A DNA stretch of 64,000 bases, taken from Hydractinia symbiolongicarpus (lineage: Eukaryota > Cnidaria > Hydrozoa > Anthoathecata > Hydractiniidae). Positions 14,817 through 27,912 of this stretch are shown here, one piece after another. The position numbers and the translations under genes are program-made. The notes beneath the pieces were generated by a model. It was not told the origin of the DNA and ran no database searches. It saw only the letters and a list, made by a program, of their open reading frames with translations. How positions within the stretch are numbered: position 1 is the first letter of the stretch; each line of letters starts with the position of its first letter. The stretch covers positions 6,884,001-6,948,000 of the forward strand of contig NC_079880.1 in the NCBI RefSeq assembly GCF_029227915.1, written 5' to 3'.

Positions 14817-16037
14817 GAAATAACATTCTTCTTAATTTGACGTGATTACCGGTACTCAGCGATTACACGGGGCGCTGTGGTAGCACTTCATTTAAAAATT
14901 TAGATTAATAAGTCATTTTTTACTGTGGGACCAATCCTAGCCGTTATCACGCGCTGAAGAATTAGAGGCAGTTTCAAAAAGTAAATGTCATTGACTTTCT
15001 AAGGGTGTCAGTCCGTTTGAGTTACAACGATTGGGTCACATATTCGTACCAACATGTATTTAGCGATATTTTTCTGATATTACTAGGTTTCATCGCTTTT
15101 AACAATGAAACGATTGACTGTGGGACTTAATTGAACTAACTTTGCACTGTGACCTGATAAATGTGATAAATGAGACAATTGGACTCAAAGAAATAACATT
15201 CTTCTTAATTTGACGTGATTGCCGGAACTCAGCGATTACACTGGGCGCTGTGGTAGCACTTCATTGTAAAATTTAGATTAATAAGTCATTTTTTACTGTG
15301 GGACCAATCCTAGCCGTTATCACGCGCTGAAGAATTAGAGGCAGTTTCAAAAAGTAAATGTCATTGACTTTCTAACGGTGTCAGTCCGTTTGAGTTAAAA
15401 CGATTGGGTCACATTATCGTACCAACATGTATTTTGCGATATTTTTCTGATATTACTAGGTTGAATCGCTTTTAACAATGAAACGATTGACTGCGCAACT
15501 TAATTGAACTAACTTTGGACTGTGACCTGATAAATGTGATAAATGAGACAATTGGACTCCAAGAAATAACATTCTTCTTAATTTGACGTGATTGCCGGAA
15601 CTCAGCGATTACACTGGGCGCTGTGGTAGCACTTCATTGTAAAATTTAGATTTATAAGTCATTTTTTACTGTGGGACCAATCATAGCCGTTATGACGCGA
15701 TGAAGAATTAACGACAGTTTCAAAAAGTACATTTCATTGACTTTCTAAGGGTGTCATTCCGTTTGAGTTTCAACGATTGGGTCACATATTCGTACCAACA
15801 TGTATTTAGCGATATTTTTCTGATATTACTAGGTTGCATCGCTTTTAACAATGAAACGATTGACTGTGGGACTTAATTGAACTAACTTTGCACTGTGAAC
15901 TGACAAATGTGATAAATGAGACAATTGGACTCCAAGAAATAACATTCTTCTTAATTTGACGCGATTGTCGGACCTCAGCGATTACACTGGGCGCTGTGGT
16001 AGCGCTACATTTAAAAATTTAGATAAATAAGTCATTT
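14643..16037. repeat. Satellite array between LINE copies 2 and 3
   Basis: Main satellite, about 4 monomers. The stretch from about 15280 onward matches 26910 onward at an offset of 11630 bp, continuing through the next LINE fragment. No gene seen. Confidence 0.93.
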
Positions 16038-16282
16038 GCCTTGTCTTTGATCATCTGCCTTGTCTTTGACAGAATTATCGAGTGAAACTTTCCAGGGTTT
16101 GCAATCATTTTATTCTCTTTTAACCAGGAGAGGGCAGTTTTAGCTTCGTTTTTTAAAGTATTTATCAAATTAGGAATAGAATTTGAGAAGTTGGATATTG
16201 TGTTATCATCAGCGTAATTATGTAGCTTATATTTTTCTATAAAAAGAAACAAATCATTTATAAATATATTGAATATGATAGG
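16038..16282 (-). mobile_element. 245-bp LINE fragment, copy 3 (internal deletion form)
   Basis: Only the part nearest the 5' truncation survives: NIFINDL through HNYADDNTI to the SIILSK block. The right junction with CTTCAGTTGC is as in the long copies. On the left the LINE is fused to satellite at AAGTCATTT, and a short segment (TGCCTTGTCTTTGA) is present twice. The 145-codon minus-strand frame 16019-16456 covers it and reads into satellite at both ends. The active site is YADD here. Confidence 0.85.
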
Positions 16283-17302
16283 CTTCAGTTGCATCGGTTG
16301 CGTGACATATTCGTACCAACATGTAATTAGCGATATTTTTCTCATATTACTAGATTGCATCGCTTTTAACAGTGAAACGATAGACTGTGGCACTAAATTG
16401 AACTGATTTTGGACTGTGAACTTATAAATGTTATAAGTGAGACAATTGGACTTCAAGAAATAACATTCTTCTTAATTTGACGTGATTACCGGTACTCAGC
16501 GATTACACGGGGCGCTGTGGTAGCACTTCATTTAAAAATTTAGATTAATAAGTCATTCTTTACTGTGGGACCAATCCTAGCCGCTATCACGCGCTGAAGA
16601 ATTAGTGACAGTATCAAAAAGTACATTTCATTGACTTTCTAACGGTGTCAGTCCGTTTGAGTTAAAACGATTGGGTCACATATTCGTACCAACATGTATT
16701 TAGCGATATTTTTGTGATATTACTAGGTTGCATCACTTTTAACAATGAAACGATTGTCTGTGGCACATAATTGAACTGATTTTGGACTGTGACCTTATAT
16801 TTGTTATAAGTGAGACAATTGGACCCAAGAAATAACATTCTTCTTAGTTTGAGATGATTGCCAGAACTCAGCGATTACACTGGGCGCTGTGGTAGCGCTT
16901 TATTTAAAAATTTAGATAAATAAGTCATTTTTACTGTGGGACCAATCCTAGCCGTTGTCGCGCTTTGAAGTAATAGCAACAGTTTCAAAAAGTACATTTC
17001 ATTGATTTTTTAACGGTGTCAGTCCGTTTAAGTTATAACGGTAGCGTGACATATTCGTACCAACATGCATTTAGCGATATTTTTCTGACATTACTAGGTT
17101 GCATCGCTTTTAACAATGAAACGATTGACTGCGGGACTTAATTGAACTAACTTTGGACTGTGACCTGATAAATGTGATAAATGAGACAATTGGACTCCAA
17201 GAATTAACATTCTTCTTAATTTGACGTGATTGTCGGAACTCAGCGATTACACTGGGCGCTGTGGTAGCGCTACATTTAAAAATTTAGATAAATAAGTCAT
17301 TT
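16283..17302. repeat. Satellite array between LINE copies 3 and 4
   Basis: Main satellite, about 2.75 monomers. With the LINE fragment it forms a 1265-bp unit repeated in tandem. No gene seen. Confidence 0.92.
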
Positions 17303-17547
17303 GCCTTGTCTTTGATCATCTGCCTTGTCTTTGACAGAATTATCGAGTGAAACTTTCCAGGGTTTGCAATCATTTTATTCTCTTTTAACCAGGAGAGGGC
17401 AGTTTTAGCTTCGTTTTTTAAAGTATTTATCAAATTAGGAATAGAATTTGAGAAGTTGGATATTGTGTTATCATCAGCGTAATTATGTAGCTTATATTTT
17501 TCTATAAAAAGAAACAAATCATTTATAAATATATTGAATATGATAGG
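17303..17547 (-). mobile_element. 245-bp LINE fragment, copy 4
   Basis: Same internally deleted fragment as at 16038, displaced by 1265 bp. Its minus-strand frame 17284-17721 gives the same 145-residue product with YADD. Confidence 0.85.
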
Positions 17548-20500
17548 CTTCAGTTGCATCGGTTGCGTGACATATTCGTACCAACATGTAATTAGCGATA
17601 TTTTTCTCATATTACTAGATTGCATCGCTTTTAACAGTGAAACGATTGACTGTGGCACTAAATTGAACTGATTTTGGACTGTGAACTTATAAATGTTATA
17701 AGTGAGACAATTGGACTTCAAGAAATAACATTCTTCTTAATTTGACGTGATTACCGGTACTCAGCGATTACACGGGGCGCTGTGGTAGCACTTCATTTAA
17801 AAATTTAGATTAATAAGTCATTCTTTACTGTGGGACCAATCCTAGCCGCTATCACGCGCTGAAGAATTAGTGACAGTATCAAAAAGTACATTTCATTGAC
17901 TTTCTAACGGTGTCAGTCCGTTTGAGTTAAAACGATTGGGTCACATATTCGTACCAACATGTATTTAGCGATATTTTTGTGATATTACTAGGTTGCATCA
18001 CTTTTAACAATGAAACGATTGTCTGTGGCACATAATTGAACTGATTTTGGACTGTGACCTTATATTTGTTATAAGTGAGACAATTGGACCCAAGAAATAA
18101 CATTCTTCTTAATTTGACATGATTGCCGACACTCAGCGATAATACCGGGCGCTGTGGTAGTGCTTCATTTAAAAATTTAGATAAATAAGTCAATTTTTAC
18201 TGTGGGACCAATCCTAGCCGTTGTCGCGCTTTGAAGTAATAGCAACAGTTTCAAAAAGTACATTTCATTGATTTTCTAACGGTGTCAGTCCGTTTAAGTT
18301 ATAACGGTAGCGTGACATATTCGTACCAACATGCATTTAGCGATATTTTTCTGACATTACTAGGTTGCATCGCTTTTAACAATGAAACGATTGACTGCGG
18401 GACTTAATTGAACTAACTTTGGACTGTGACCTGATAAATGTGATAAATGAGACAATTGGACTCCAAGAATTAACATTCTTCTTAATTTGACGTGATTGTC
18501 GGAACTCAGCGATTACACTGGGCGCTGTGGTAGCGCTACATTTAAAAATTTAGATAAATAAGTCATTTTTACTGTGGGACCAATCCTAGCCGCTATCGCG
18601 CGCTGAAGAAATAGCGACAGTTTCAAAAACTACATCTCATTGACTTTCTAACGGTATCAATCCGCTTCAGTTGCATCGGTTGCGTCACATATTCGTACCA
18701 ACATGTATTTAGCGATATTTTTCTCATATTACTAGATTGCATCGCTTTTAACAGTGAAACGATTGACTGTGGCACTAAATTGAACTGATTTTGGACTGTG
18801 AACTTATAAATGTTATAAGTGAGACAATTGGACTTCAAGAAATAACATTCTTCTTAATTTGACGTGATTACCGGTACTCAGCGATTACACGGGGCGCTGT
18901 GGTAGCACTTCATTTAAAAATTTAGATTAATAAGTCATTCTTTACTGTGGGACCAATCCTAGCCGCTATCACGCGCTGAAGAATTAGTGACAGTATCAAA
19001 AAGTACATTTCATTGACTTTCTAACGGTGTCAGTCCGTTTGAGTTAAAACGATTGGGTCACATATTCGTACCAACATGTATTTAGCGATATTTTTGTGAT
19101 ATTACTAGGTTGCATCACTTTTAACAATGAAACGATTGTCTGTGGCACATAATTGAACTTATTTTGGACTGTGACCTTATATTTGTTATAAGTGAGACAA
19201 TTGGACCCAAGAAATAACATTCTTCTTAGTTTGAGATGATTGCCAGAACTCAGCGATTACACTGGGCGCTGTGGTAGCGCTTTATTTAAAAATTTAGATA
19301 AATAAGTCATTTTTACTGTGGGACCAATCCTAGCCGTTGTCGCGCTTTGAAGTAATAGCAACAGTTTCAAAAAGTACATTTCATTGATTTTCTAACGGTG
19401 TCAGTCCGTTTAAGTTATAACGGTAGCGTGACATATTCGTACCAACATGCATTTAGCGATATTTTTCTGACATTACTAGGTTGCATCGCTTTTAACAATG
19501 AAACGATTGACTGCGGGACTTAATTGAACTAACTTTGGACTGTGACCTGATAAATGTGATAAATGAGACAATTGGACTCCAAGAATTAACATTCTTCTTA
19601 ATTTGACGTGATTGTCGGAACTCAGCGATTACACTGGGCGCTGTGGTAGCGCTACATTTAAAAATTTAGATAAATAAGTCATTTTTACTGTGGGACCAAT
19701 CCTAGCCGCTATCGCGCGCTGAAGAAATAGCGACAGTTTCAAAAACTACATCTCATTGACTTTCTAACGGTATCAATCCGCTTCAGTTGCATCGGTTGCG
19801 TCACATATTCGTACCAACATGTATTTAGCGATATTTTTCTCATATTACTAGGTTGCATCGCTTTTAACAGTGAAACGATTGACTGTGGCACTTAATTGAA
19901 CTCATTTTGGACTGTGACCTTATAAATGTTATAAGTGAGACAATTGAACTCCAGGAAATAACATTCTTCTTATTTTGACGTGATTGCCGGAACTCAGCGA
20001 TTACACTGGGCGCTGGGGTAGCGCTTTATTCAAAAATGCAGACAAATAAGTCATTTTGTGCTGTGGGACCAATCATAGCCGTTATGACGCGCTGAAGAAT
20101 TAGCGACAGTTTCCAAAAGTACATTTCATTGACTTTCTAAGGGTGTCAGTCCGTTTGAGTTACAACGATTGGGTCACATATTCGTACCAACATGTACTTA
20201 GCCATATTTTTCTGATATTTTTAGGTTTCATCGCTTTTAACAATGAAGCGATTGACTGTGGGACTTAATTGAACTAACTTCGCACTGTGACCTGATAAAT
20301 GTGATAAATGAGACAATTGGACTCCAAGAAATAACATTCTTCCTAATTTGACGTGATTGTCGGAACTCAGCGATTACACTGGGCGCTGTGGTAGCACTTC
20401 ATTGTAAAATTTAGATTAATAAGTCATTTTTTACTGTGGGACCAATCATAGCCGTTATGACGCGCTGAAGAATTAGCGACAGTTTCCAAAAGTACATTTC

Positions 20501-22971
20501 ATTGACTTTCTAAGGGTGTCAGTCCATTTGAGTTACAACGATTGGGTCACATATTCGTACCAACATGTACTTAGCCATATCTTTCTGATATTTTTAGGTT
20601 TCATCGCTTTTAACAACGCTACATTTAAAAATTTAGATAAATAAGTCATTTTTACTGTGGGACCAATCATAGCCGTTATCGCGCGCTGAAGAAATAGCGA
20701 CAGTTTCAAAAACTACATTTCATTGACTTTCTAACGGTGTCAGTCCGTTTGAGTTAAAACGATTGGGTCACATTATCGTACCAACATGTATTTAGCGATA
20801 TTTTTCTGATATTACTAGGTTGAATTGCTTTTAACAATGAAACGATTGACTGCGCAACTTAATTGAACTAACTTTGGAATGTGACCTGATAAATGTGATA
20901 AATGAGACAATTGGACTCCAAGAAATAACATTCTTCTTAATTTGACGTGATTGCCGGAACTCAGTGATTACACTGGCGCTGTGGTAGCACTTCATTGTAA
21001 AATTTAGATTAATAAGTCTTTTTTTACTGTGGGACCAATCATAGCCGTTATGACGCGATGAAGAATTAACGACAGTTTCAAAAAGTACATTTCATTGACT
21101 TTCTAAGGGTGTCAGTCCGTTTGAGTTTCAACGATTGGGTCACATATTCGTACCAACATGTATTCAGCAATATTTTCTGATATCAGTAGGTTGCATCGCC
21201 TTTAACAATGAAACGATTGTCTGTGTGACTTAATTGAACTAACTTTGGACTGTGACCTGATAAATGTGATAAATGAGACAATTGGACTCCAAGAAATAAC
21301 ATTCTTCTTAATTTGACGTCATTGTCGGACCTCAGCGATTACACTGGGCGCTGTGGTAGCGCTACATTAAAAAATTTAGATTAATGAGTCATTTATTACT
21401 GTAGGACCAGTCCTAGCCGTTATCACGCGTTGAAGATTTAGTGACAGTTTCCAAAACATTTCATTGACTTTCTAACGGTGTCAGTCCGATTGAGTTAAAA
21501 CGATTGGGTCACATATTCGTACCAACATGTATTTAGCAATATTTTCTGATATCAGTAGGTTGCATCGCCTTTAACAATGAAACGATTGTCTGTGGGACTT
21601 AATTGAATTAACTTTGGACTGTGACCTGATAAATGTGATAAATGGGACAATTGGACTTCAAGAAATAACATTCTTTTTAATTTGACGTGATTACCGGTAC
21701 TCAGCGATTACACTGTGCGCTGTCGTAGCATTTCATTTAAAAATTTAGATTAATAAGTCATTTTTTACTGTGGGACCAATCCTAGCCGTTATCACGCGCT
21801 GAAGAATTAGAGGCAGTTTCAAAAAGTAAATGTCATTGACTTTCTAACGGTGTCAGTCCGTTTGAGTTAAAACGATTGGGTCACATTATCGTACCAACAT
21901 GTATTTTGCGATATTTTTCTGATGATACTAGGTTGAATCGCTTTTAACAATGAAACGATTGACTGCGCAACTTAATTGAACTAACTTTGGACTGTGACCT
22001 GATAAATGTGATAAATGAGACAATTGGACTTCAAGAAATAACATTCTTTTTAATTTGACGTGATTACCGGTACTCAGCGATTACACTGGGCGCTGTGGTA
22101 GCGCTACATTAAAAAATTTAGATTAATGAGTCATTTATTACTGTAGGACCAGTCCTAGCCGTTATCACGCGTTGAAGATTTAGTGACAGTTTCAAAAACA
22201 TTTCATTGACTTTCTAACGGTTTCAGTCCGATTGAGTTAAAACGATTGGGTCACATATTCGTACCAACATGTATTTAGCAATATTTTTCTGATGACACTA
22301 GGTTGAATCGCTTTTAACAATGAAACGATTGACTGCGCAACTTAATTGAACTAACTTTGGACTGTGACCTGATAAATGTGATAAATGAGACAATTGGACT
22401 TCAAGAAATAACATTCTTTTTAATTTGACGTGATTACCGGTACTCAGCGATTACACTGTGCGCTGTGGTAGCACTTCATTTAAAAATTTAGATTAATAAG
22501 TCATTTTTTACTGTGGGACCAATCCTAGCCGTTATCACGCGCTGAAGAATTAGCGACAGTTTCAAAAAGTACATTTCATTGACTTTCTAAGGGTGTCAGT
22601 CCGTTTGAGTTACAACGATTGGGTCACATATTCGTACCAACATGTATTTAGCGATATTTTTCTGATATTACTAGGTTTCATCGCTTTTAACAATGAAACG
22701 ATTGACTGTGGGACTTAATTGAACTAACTTTGCACTGTGACCTGATAAATGTGATAAATGAGACAATTGGACTCCAAGAAATAACATTCTTCTTAATTTG
22801 ACGAGATTGTCGGAACTCAGCGATTACACTGGGCGCTGTGGTAGCGCTACATTTAAAAATTTAGATAAATAAGTCATTTTTACTGTGAGACCAATCATAG
22901 CCGTTATCGCGCGATGAAGAAATAGCGACAGTTTCAAAAACTACATTTCATTGAATTTCTAACGGTATCAA
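17548..22971. repeat. Satellite array between LINE copies 4 and 5
   Basis: Main satellite, about 15 monomers. At 18661-18705 the uninterrupted LINE target can be read (ATCAATCCGCTTCAGTTGC). At 20576-20640 one monomer is joined abruptly (TTTTAACAACGCTACATTT), and this scar recurs at 29826-29885. The part from about 20720 repeats 8342 onward at an offset of 12378 bp. Short minus-strand frames here (17927-18193, 18623-18838) are monomer translation. Confidence 0.93.
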
Positions 22972-24066
22972 TTTTTTTTCTTTTCTTTTCTTTTCAATTT
23001 ATTTAAAGTCAATTATTCCCTTATTTACAATAGTTTCCAAAAAAAAAAATAATTAAGAAAACTAATCTAAATCGATTAAATTTTTTTATGTTTACAATTA
23101 AATAAAATGATTTTTTGTATATATATAAACAATAATAACAACAAAGTTCTATAAAGGGACCTTACATTCATCACAGTTACATTCAGATCCGTCCCACATT
23201 TTTATCATGCTTTTAAAACCTTTAAGGTTGTCACTTCGTTTCAAATGTGATGGTAGGTTATTCCAAATCTTTGGTCCCAGGGCTGATAAGCTATTAGTTC
23301 CAAAAGTCACGGTCCTTTTCCTTGAGACTACCAAATTATTTGTATTTTGTTCTCTGACTGTCCTACCGTTATCATTAAAACAAAATATATCTTTCATAAA
23401 AAGAGGGCTGCTGTTATTTATAGTTTTAGAGATTTCTATACACAATGACCGTAAGCGATTTACATTCACGTGACTCTTGCTGGAATTTTTAAGTAAATTT
23501 TCGTATGTACTTAACGTATCATTATACAGAAATCTTAATGCTCGTTTTTGTATCATTTCGACTTTAGATAAAGATTTAGAAGAAGAAAAATGCCATATAA
23601 GGGAACAATAATTGAAATTTGCGTAGATAAAACTTTGAACTAAAATATATTTTGCTTGAAAGGATAAGAAAATTCTAAATCGAAATAAGGCATTTAGTTG
23701 AGCTGATGTTTTGCGACACAAATCACTAACGTGTCTGTCAAAGTTTAATTTATTGTCTATAGTCACACCTAGTAATTTCACGTTATTTTCACTTTCAATA
23801 GTTTCATTTCCTATGTTAAATTTTAGACCTAAATTATCTGCCTTATTCTTTGACAGAATTATCGAGTGAAACTTTCCAGGGTTTGCAATCATTATATTCT
23901 CTTTTAACCAGGAGAGGGCAGTTTTAGCTTCGTTTTCTAAAGTATTTATCAAATTAGGAATAGAATTTGAGAAGTTGGATATTGTGTTATCATCAGCGTA
24001 ATTATGTAGCTTATATTTTTCTATAAAAAGAAACAAATCATTTATAAATATATTGAATATGATAGG
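22972..24066 (-). mobile_element. 5'-truncated CR1-like LINE, copy 5
   Basis: Long form with (AAAAG)n-type tail at the left and truncation at 24066, same satellite junctions. Offset from copy 1 is 12006 bp, and the flanking satellite matches at the same offset. Confidence 0.88.
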
Positions 24067-24240
24067 CTTCAGTTGCATCGGTTGCGTGACACATTCGTAC
24101 CAACATGTAATTAGCGATATTTTTCTCATATTACTAGATTGCATCGCTTTTAACAGTGAAACGATTGACTGTGGCACTAAATTGAACTGATTTTGGACTG
24201 TGAACTTATAAATGTTATAAGTGAGACAATTGGACTCCAA
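23149..24240 (-). pseudogene. Reverse transcriptase fragment, copy 5 (YADD intact)
   Basis: 363-codon frame. The catalytic motif is YADD. It differs from copies 1 and 2 at a few residues (KTSAQ for KASAQ, RFRIF for RFRSF, IWHFS for IWRFS, CVTQP for YVTQP). As in the others, the N-terminal part is satellite and the frame opens at a non-ATG codon. Confidence 0.85.
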
Positions 24241-24805
24241 GAATTAACATTCTTCTTAATTTGACGTGATTACCGGTACTCAGCGATTACACTTAGCGCT
24301 GTGGTAGCACTTTATTGTAAAATTTAGATTAATAAGCCATTTTTTACTGTGGGACCAATCATAGCCGTTTTGACGCGCTGAAAAATTAGCGACAGTTTCA
24401 AAAAGTACATTTCATTGACTTTCTAAGGGTGTCAGTCCGTTTGAGTTACAACGATTGGGTCACATATTCGTACCAACATGTATTTAGCGATATTTTTCTG
24501 ATATTACTAGGTTTCATCGCTTTTAACAATGAAACGATTGACTGTGGGACTTAATTGAACTAACTTTGGACTGTGACCTGATAAATGTGATAAATGAGGC
24601 AATTGGACTCCAAGAAATAACATTCTTCTTAATTTGACGTCATTGTCGGACCTCAGCGATTACACTGGGCGCTGTGGTAGCGCTACATTAAAAAATTTAG
24701 ATTAATGAGTCATTTATTACTGTAGGACCAGTGCTAGCCGTTATCACGCGTTGAAGATTTAGTGACAGTTTCAAAAACATTTCATTGACTTTCTAACGGT
24801 ATCAA
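24067..24805. repeat. Satellite array between LINE copies 5 and 6
   Basis: Two monomers of the main satellite. LINE copies 5 and 6 are 1834 bp apart. No gene seen. Confidence 0.92.
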
Positions 24806-25900
24806 TTTTTTTTCTTTTCTTTTCTTTTCAATTTATTTAAAGTCAATTATTCACTTTTTTACAATAGTTTCCAAAAAAAAAAATAATTAAGAAAACTAAT
24901 CTAAATCGATTAAATTTTTTTATGTTTACAATTAAATAAAATGATTTTTTGTATATATATAAACAATAATAACAACAAAGTTCTATAAAGGGACCTTACA
25001 TTCATCACAGTTACATTTAGATCCGTCCCACATTTTTATCATGCTTTTAAAACCTTTAAGGTTGTCACTTCGTTTCAAATGTGATGGTAGGTTATTCCAA
25101 ATCTTTGGTCCCAGGGCTGATAAGCTATTAGTTCCAAAAGTCACGGTCCTTTTTCTTGAGACTACCAAATTATTTGTATTTTGTTCTCTGACTGTCCTAC
25201 CGTTATCATTAAAACAAAATATATCTTTCATAAAAAGAGGGCTGCTGTTATTTATAGTTTTAGAGATTTCTATACACAATGACCGTAAGCGATTTACATT
25301 CACGTGACTCTTGCTGGAATTTTTAAGTAAATTTTCGTATGTACTTAACGTATCATTATACAGAAATCTTAATGCTCGTTTTTGTATCATTTCGACTTTA
25401 GATAAAGATTTAGAAGAAGAAAAATGCCATATAAGGGAACAATAATTGAAATTTGCGTAGATAAAACTTTGAACTAAAATATATTTTGCTTGAAAGGATA
25501 AGAAACTTCTAAATCGAAATAAGGCATTTAGTTGAGCTGATGCTTTGCGACACAAATCACTAACGTGTCTGTCAAAGTTTAATTTATTGTCTATAGTCAC
25601 ACCTAGTAATTTCACGTTATTTTCACTTTTAATAGTTTCATTTCCTATGTTAAATTTTAGACCTAAATTATCTGCCTTATTCTTTGACAGAATTATCGAG
25701 TGAAACTTTCCAGGGTTTGCAATCATTATATTCTCTTTTAACCAGGAGAGGGCAGTTTTAACTTCGTTTTCTAAAGTATTTATCAAATTAGGAATAGAAT
25801 TTGAGAAGTTGGATATTGTGTTATCTTCAGCGTAATTATGTAGCTTATATTTTTCTATAAAAAGAAACAAATCATTTATAAATATATTGAATATGATAGG
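24806..25900 (-). mobile_element. 5'-truncated CR1-like LINE, copy 6
   Basis: Long form. The tail begins after ATCAA at 24805 and the truncation is at 25900, with the same right junction CTTCAGTTGC. Confidence 0.88.
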
Positions 25901-26074
25901 CTTCAGTTGCATCGGTTGCGTGACATATTCGTACCAACATGTAATTAGCGATATTTTTCTCATATTACTAGATTGCATCGCTTTTAACAGTGAAACGATT
26001 GACTGTGGCACTAAATTGAACTGATTTTGGACTGTGAATTTATAAATATTATAAGTGAGACAATTGGACTTCAA
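24983..26074 (-). pseudogene. Reverse transcriptase fragment, copy 6 (YAED)
   Basis: 363-codon frame with the YAED substitution, like copies 1 and 2. It carries NETIKS and GSKC variants that set it apart. No start codon or upstream RT domains of its own. Confidence 0.85.
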
Positions 26075-27667
26075 GAAATAACATTCTTCTTAATTTGACG
26101 TGATTACCGGTACTCAGCGATTACACGGGGCGCTGTGGTAGCACTTCATTTAAAAATTTAGATTAATAAGTCATTTTTTACTGTGGGACCAATCCTAGCC
26201 GTTATCACGCGCTGAAGAATTAGAGGCAGTTTCAAAAAGTAAAAGTCATTGACTTTCTAAGGGTGTCAGTCCGTTTGAGTTACAACGATTGGGTCACATA
26301 TTCGTACCAACATGTATTTAGCGATATTTTTCTGATATTACTAGGTTTCATCGCTTTTAACAATGAAACGATTGACTGTGGGACTTAATTGAACTAACTT
26401 TGCACTGTGACCTGATAAATGTGATAAATGAGACAATTGGACTCCAAGAAATAACATTCTTCTTAATTTGACGTGATTGCCGGAACTCAGCGATTACACT
26501 GGGCGCTGTGGTAGCACTTCATTGTAAAATTTAGATTAATAAATCATTTTTTACTGTAGGACCAATCATAGCCGTTATGAAGCGATGAAGAATTAACGAC
26601 AGTTTCAAAAAGTACATTTCATTGACTTTCTAAGGGTGTCAGTCCGTTTGAGTTTCAACGATTGGGTCACATATTCGTACCAACATGTATTTAGCAATAT
26701 TTTCTGATATCAGTAGGTTGCATCGCCTTTAACAATGAAACGATTGTCTGTGGGACTTAATTGAACTAAATTTGGACTGTGACCTGATAAATGTGATAAA
26801 TGAGACAATTGGACTTCAAGAAATAACATTCTTTTTAATTTGACGTGATTACCGATACTCAGCGATTACACTGTGCGCTGTGGTAGCACTTCATTTAAAA
26901 ATTTAGATTAATAAGTCATTTTTTACTGTGGGACCAATCCTAGCCGTTATCACGCGCTGAAGAATTAGAGGCAGTTTCAAAAAGTAAATGTCATTGACTT
27001 TCTAACGGTGTCAGTCCGTTTGAGTTAAAACGATTGGGTCACATTATCGTACCAACATGTATTTTGCGATATTTTTCTGATATTACTAGGTTGAATCGCT
27101 TTTAACAATGAAACGATTGACTGCGCAACTTAATTGAACTAACTTTGGACTGTGACCTGATAAATGTGATAAATGAGACAATTGGACTCCAAGAAATAAC
27201 ATTCTTCTTAATTTGACGTGATTGCCGGAACTCAGCGATTACACTGGGCGCTGTGGTAGCACTTCATTGTAAAATTTAGATTTATAAGTCATTTTTTACT
27301 GTGGGACCAATCATAGCCGTTATGACGCGATGAAGAATTAACGACAGTTTCAAAAAGTACATTTCATTGACTTTCTAAGGGTGTCATTCCGTTTGAGTTT
27401 CAACGATTGGGTCACATATTCGTACCAACATGTATTTAGCGATATTTTTCTGATATTACTAGGTTGCATCGCTTTTAACAATGAAACGATTGACTGTGGG
27501 ACTTAATTGAACTAACTTTGCACTGTGAACTGACAAATGTGATAAATGAGACAATTGGACTCCAAGAAATAACATTCTTCTTAATTTGACGCGATTGTCG
27601 GACCTCAGCGATTACACTGGGCGCTGTGGTAGCGCTACATTTAAAAATTTAGATAAATAAGTCATTT
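25901..27667. repeat. Satellite array between LINE copies 6 and 7
   Basis: Main satellite, nearly 5 monomers. Most of it matches about 14300-16037 by way of the 11630-bp duplication. No gene seen. Confidence 0.92.
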
Positions 27668-27912
27668 GCCTTGTCTTTGATCATCTGCCTTGTCTTTGAC
27701 AGAATTATCGAGTGAAACTTTCCAGGGTTTGCAATCATTTTATTCTCTTTTAACCAGGAGAGGGCAGTTTTAGCTTCGTTTTTTAAAGTATTTATCAAAT
27801 TAGGAATAGAATTTGAGAAGTTGGATATTGTGTTATCATCAGCGTAATTATGTAGCTTATATTTTTCTATAAAAAGAAACAAATCATTTATAAATATATT
27901 GAATATGATAGG
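27668..27912 (-). mobile_element. 245-bp LINE fragment, copy 7
   Basis: Same deleted form as copies 3 and 4, 11630 bp from copy 3. The 145-codon minus-strand frame 27649-28086 reads YADD. Confidence 0.85.

Noticed and set aside
18623-18838. Short minus-strand frames in satellite, also at 36978 and 40724
   Set aside because: Plain monomer translation, often opening at non-ATG codons. Similarity between them is just repeat identity.
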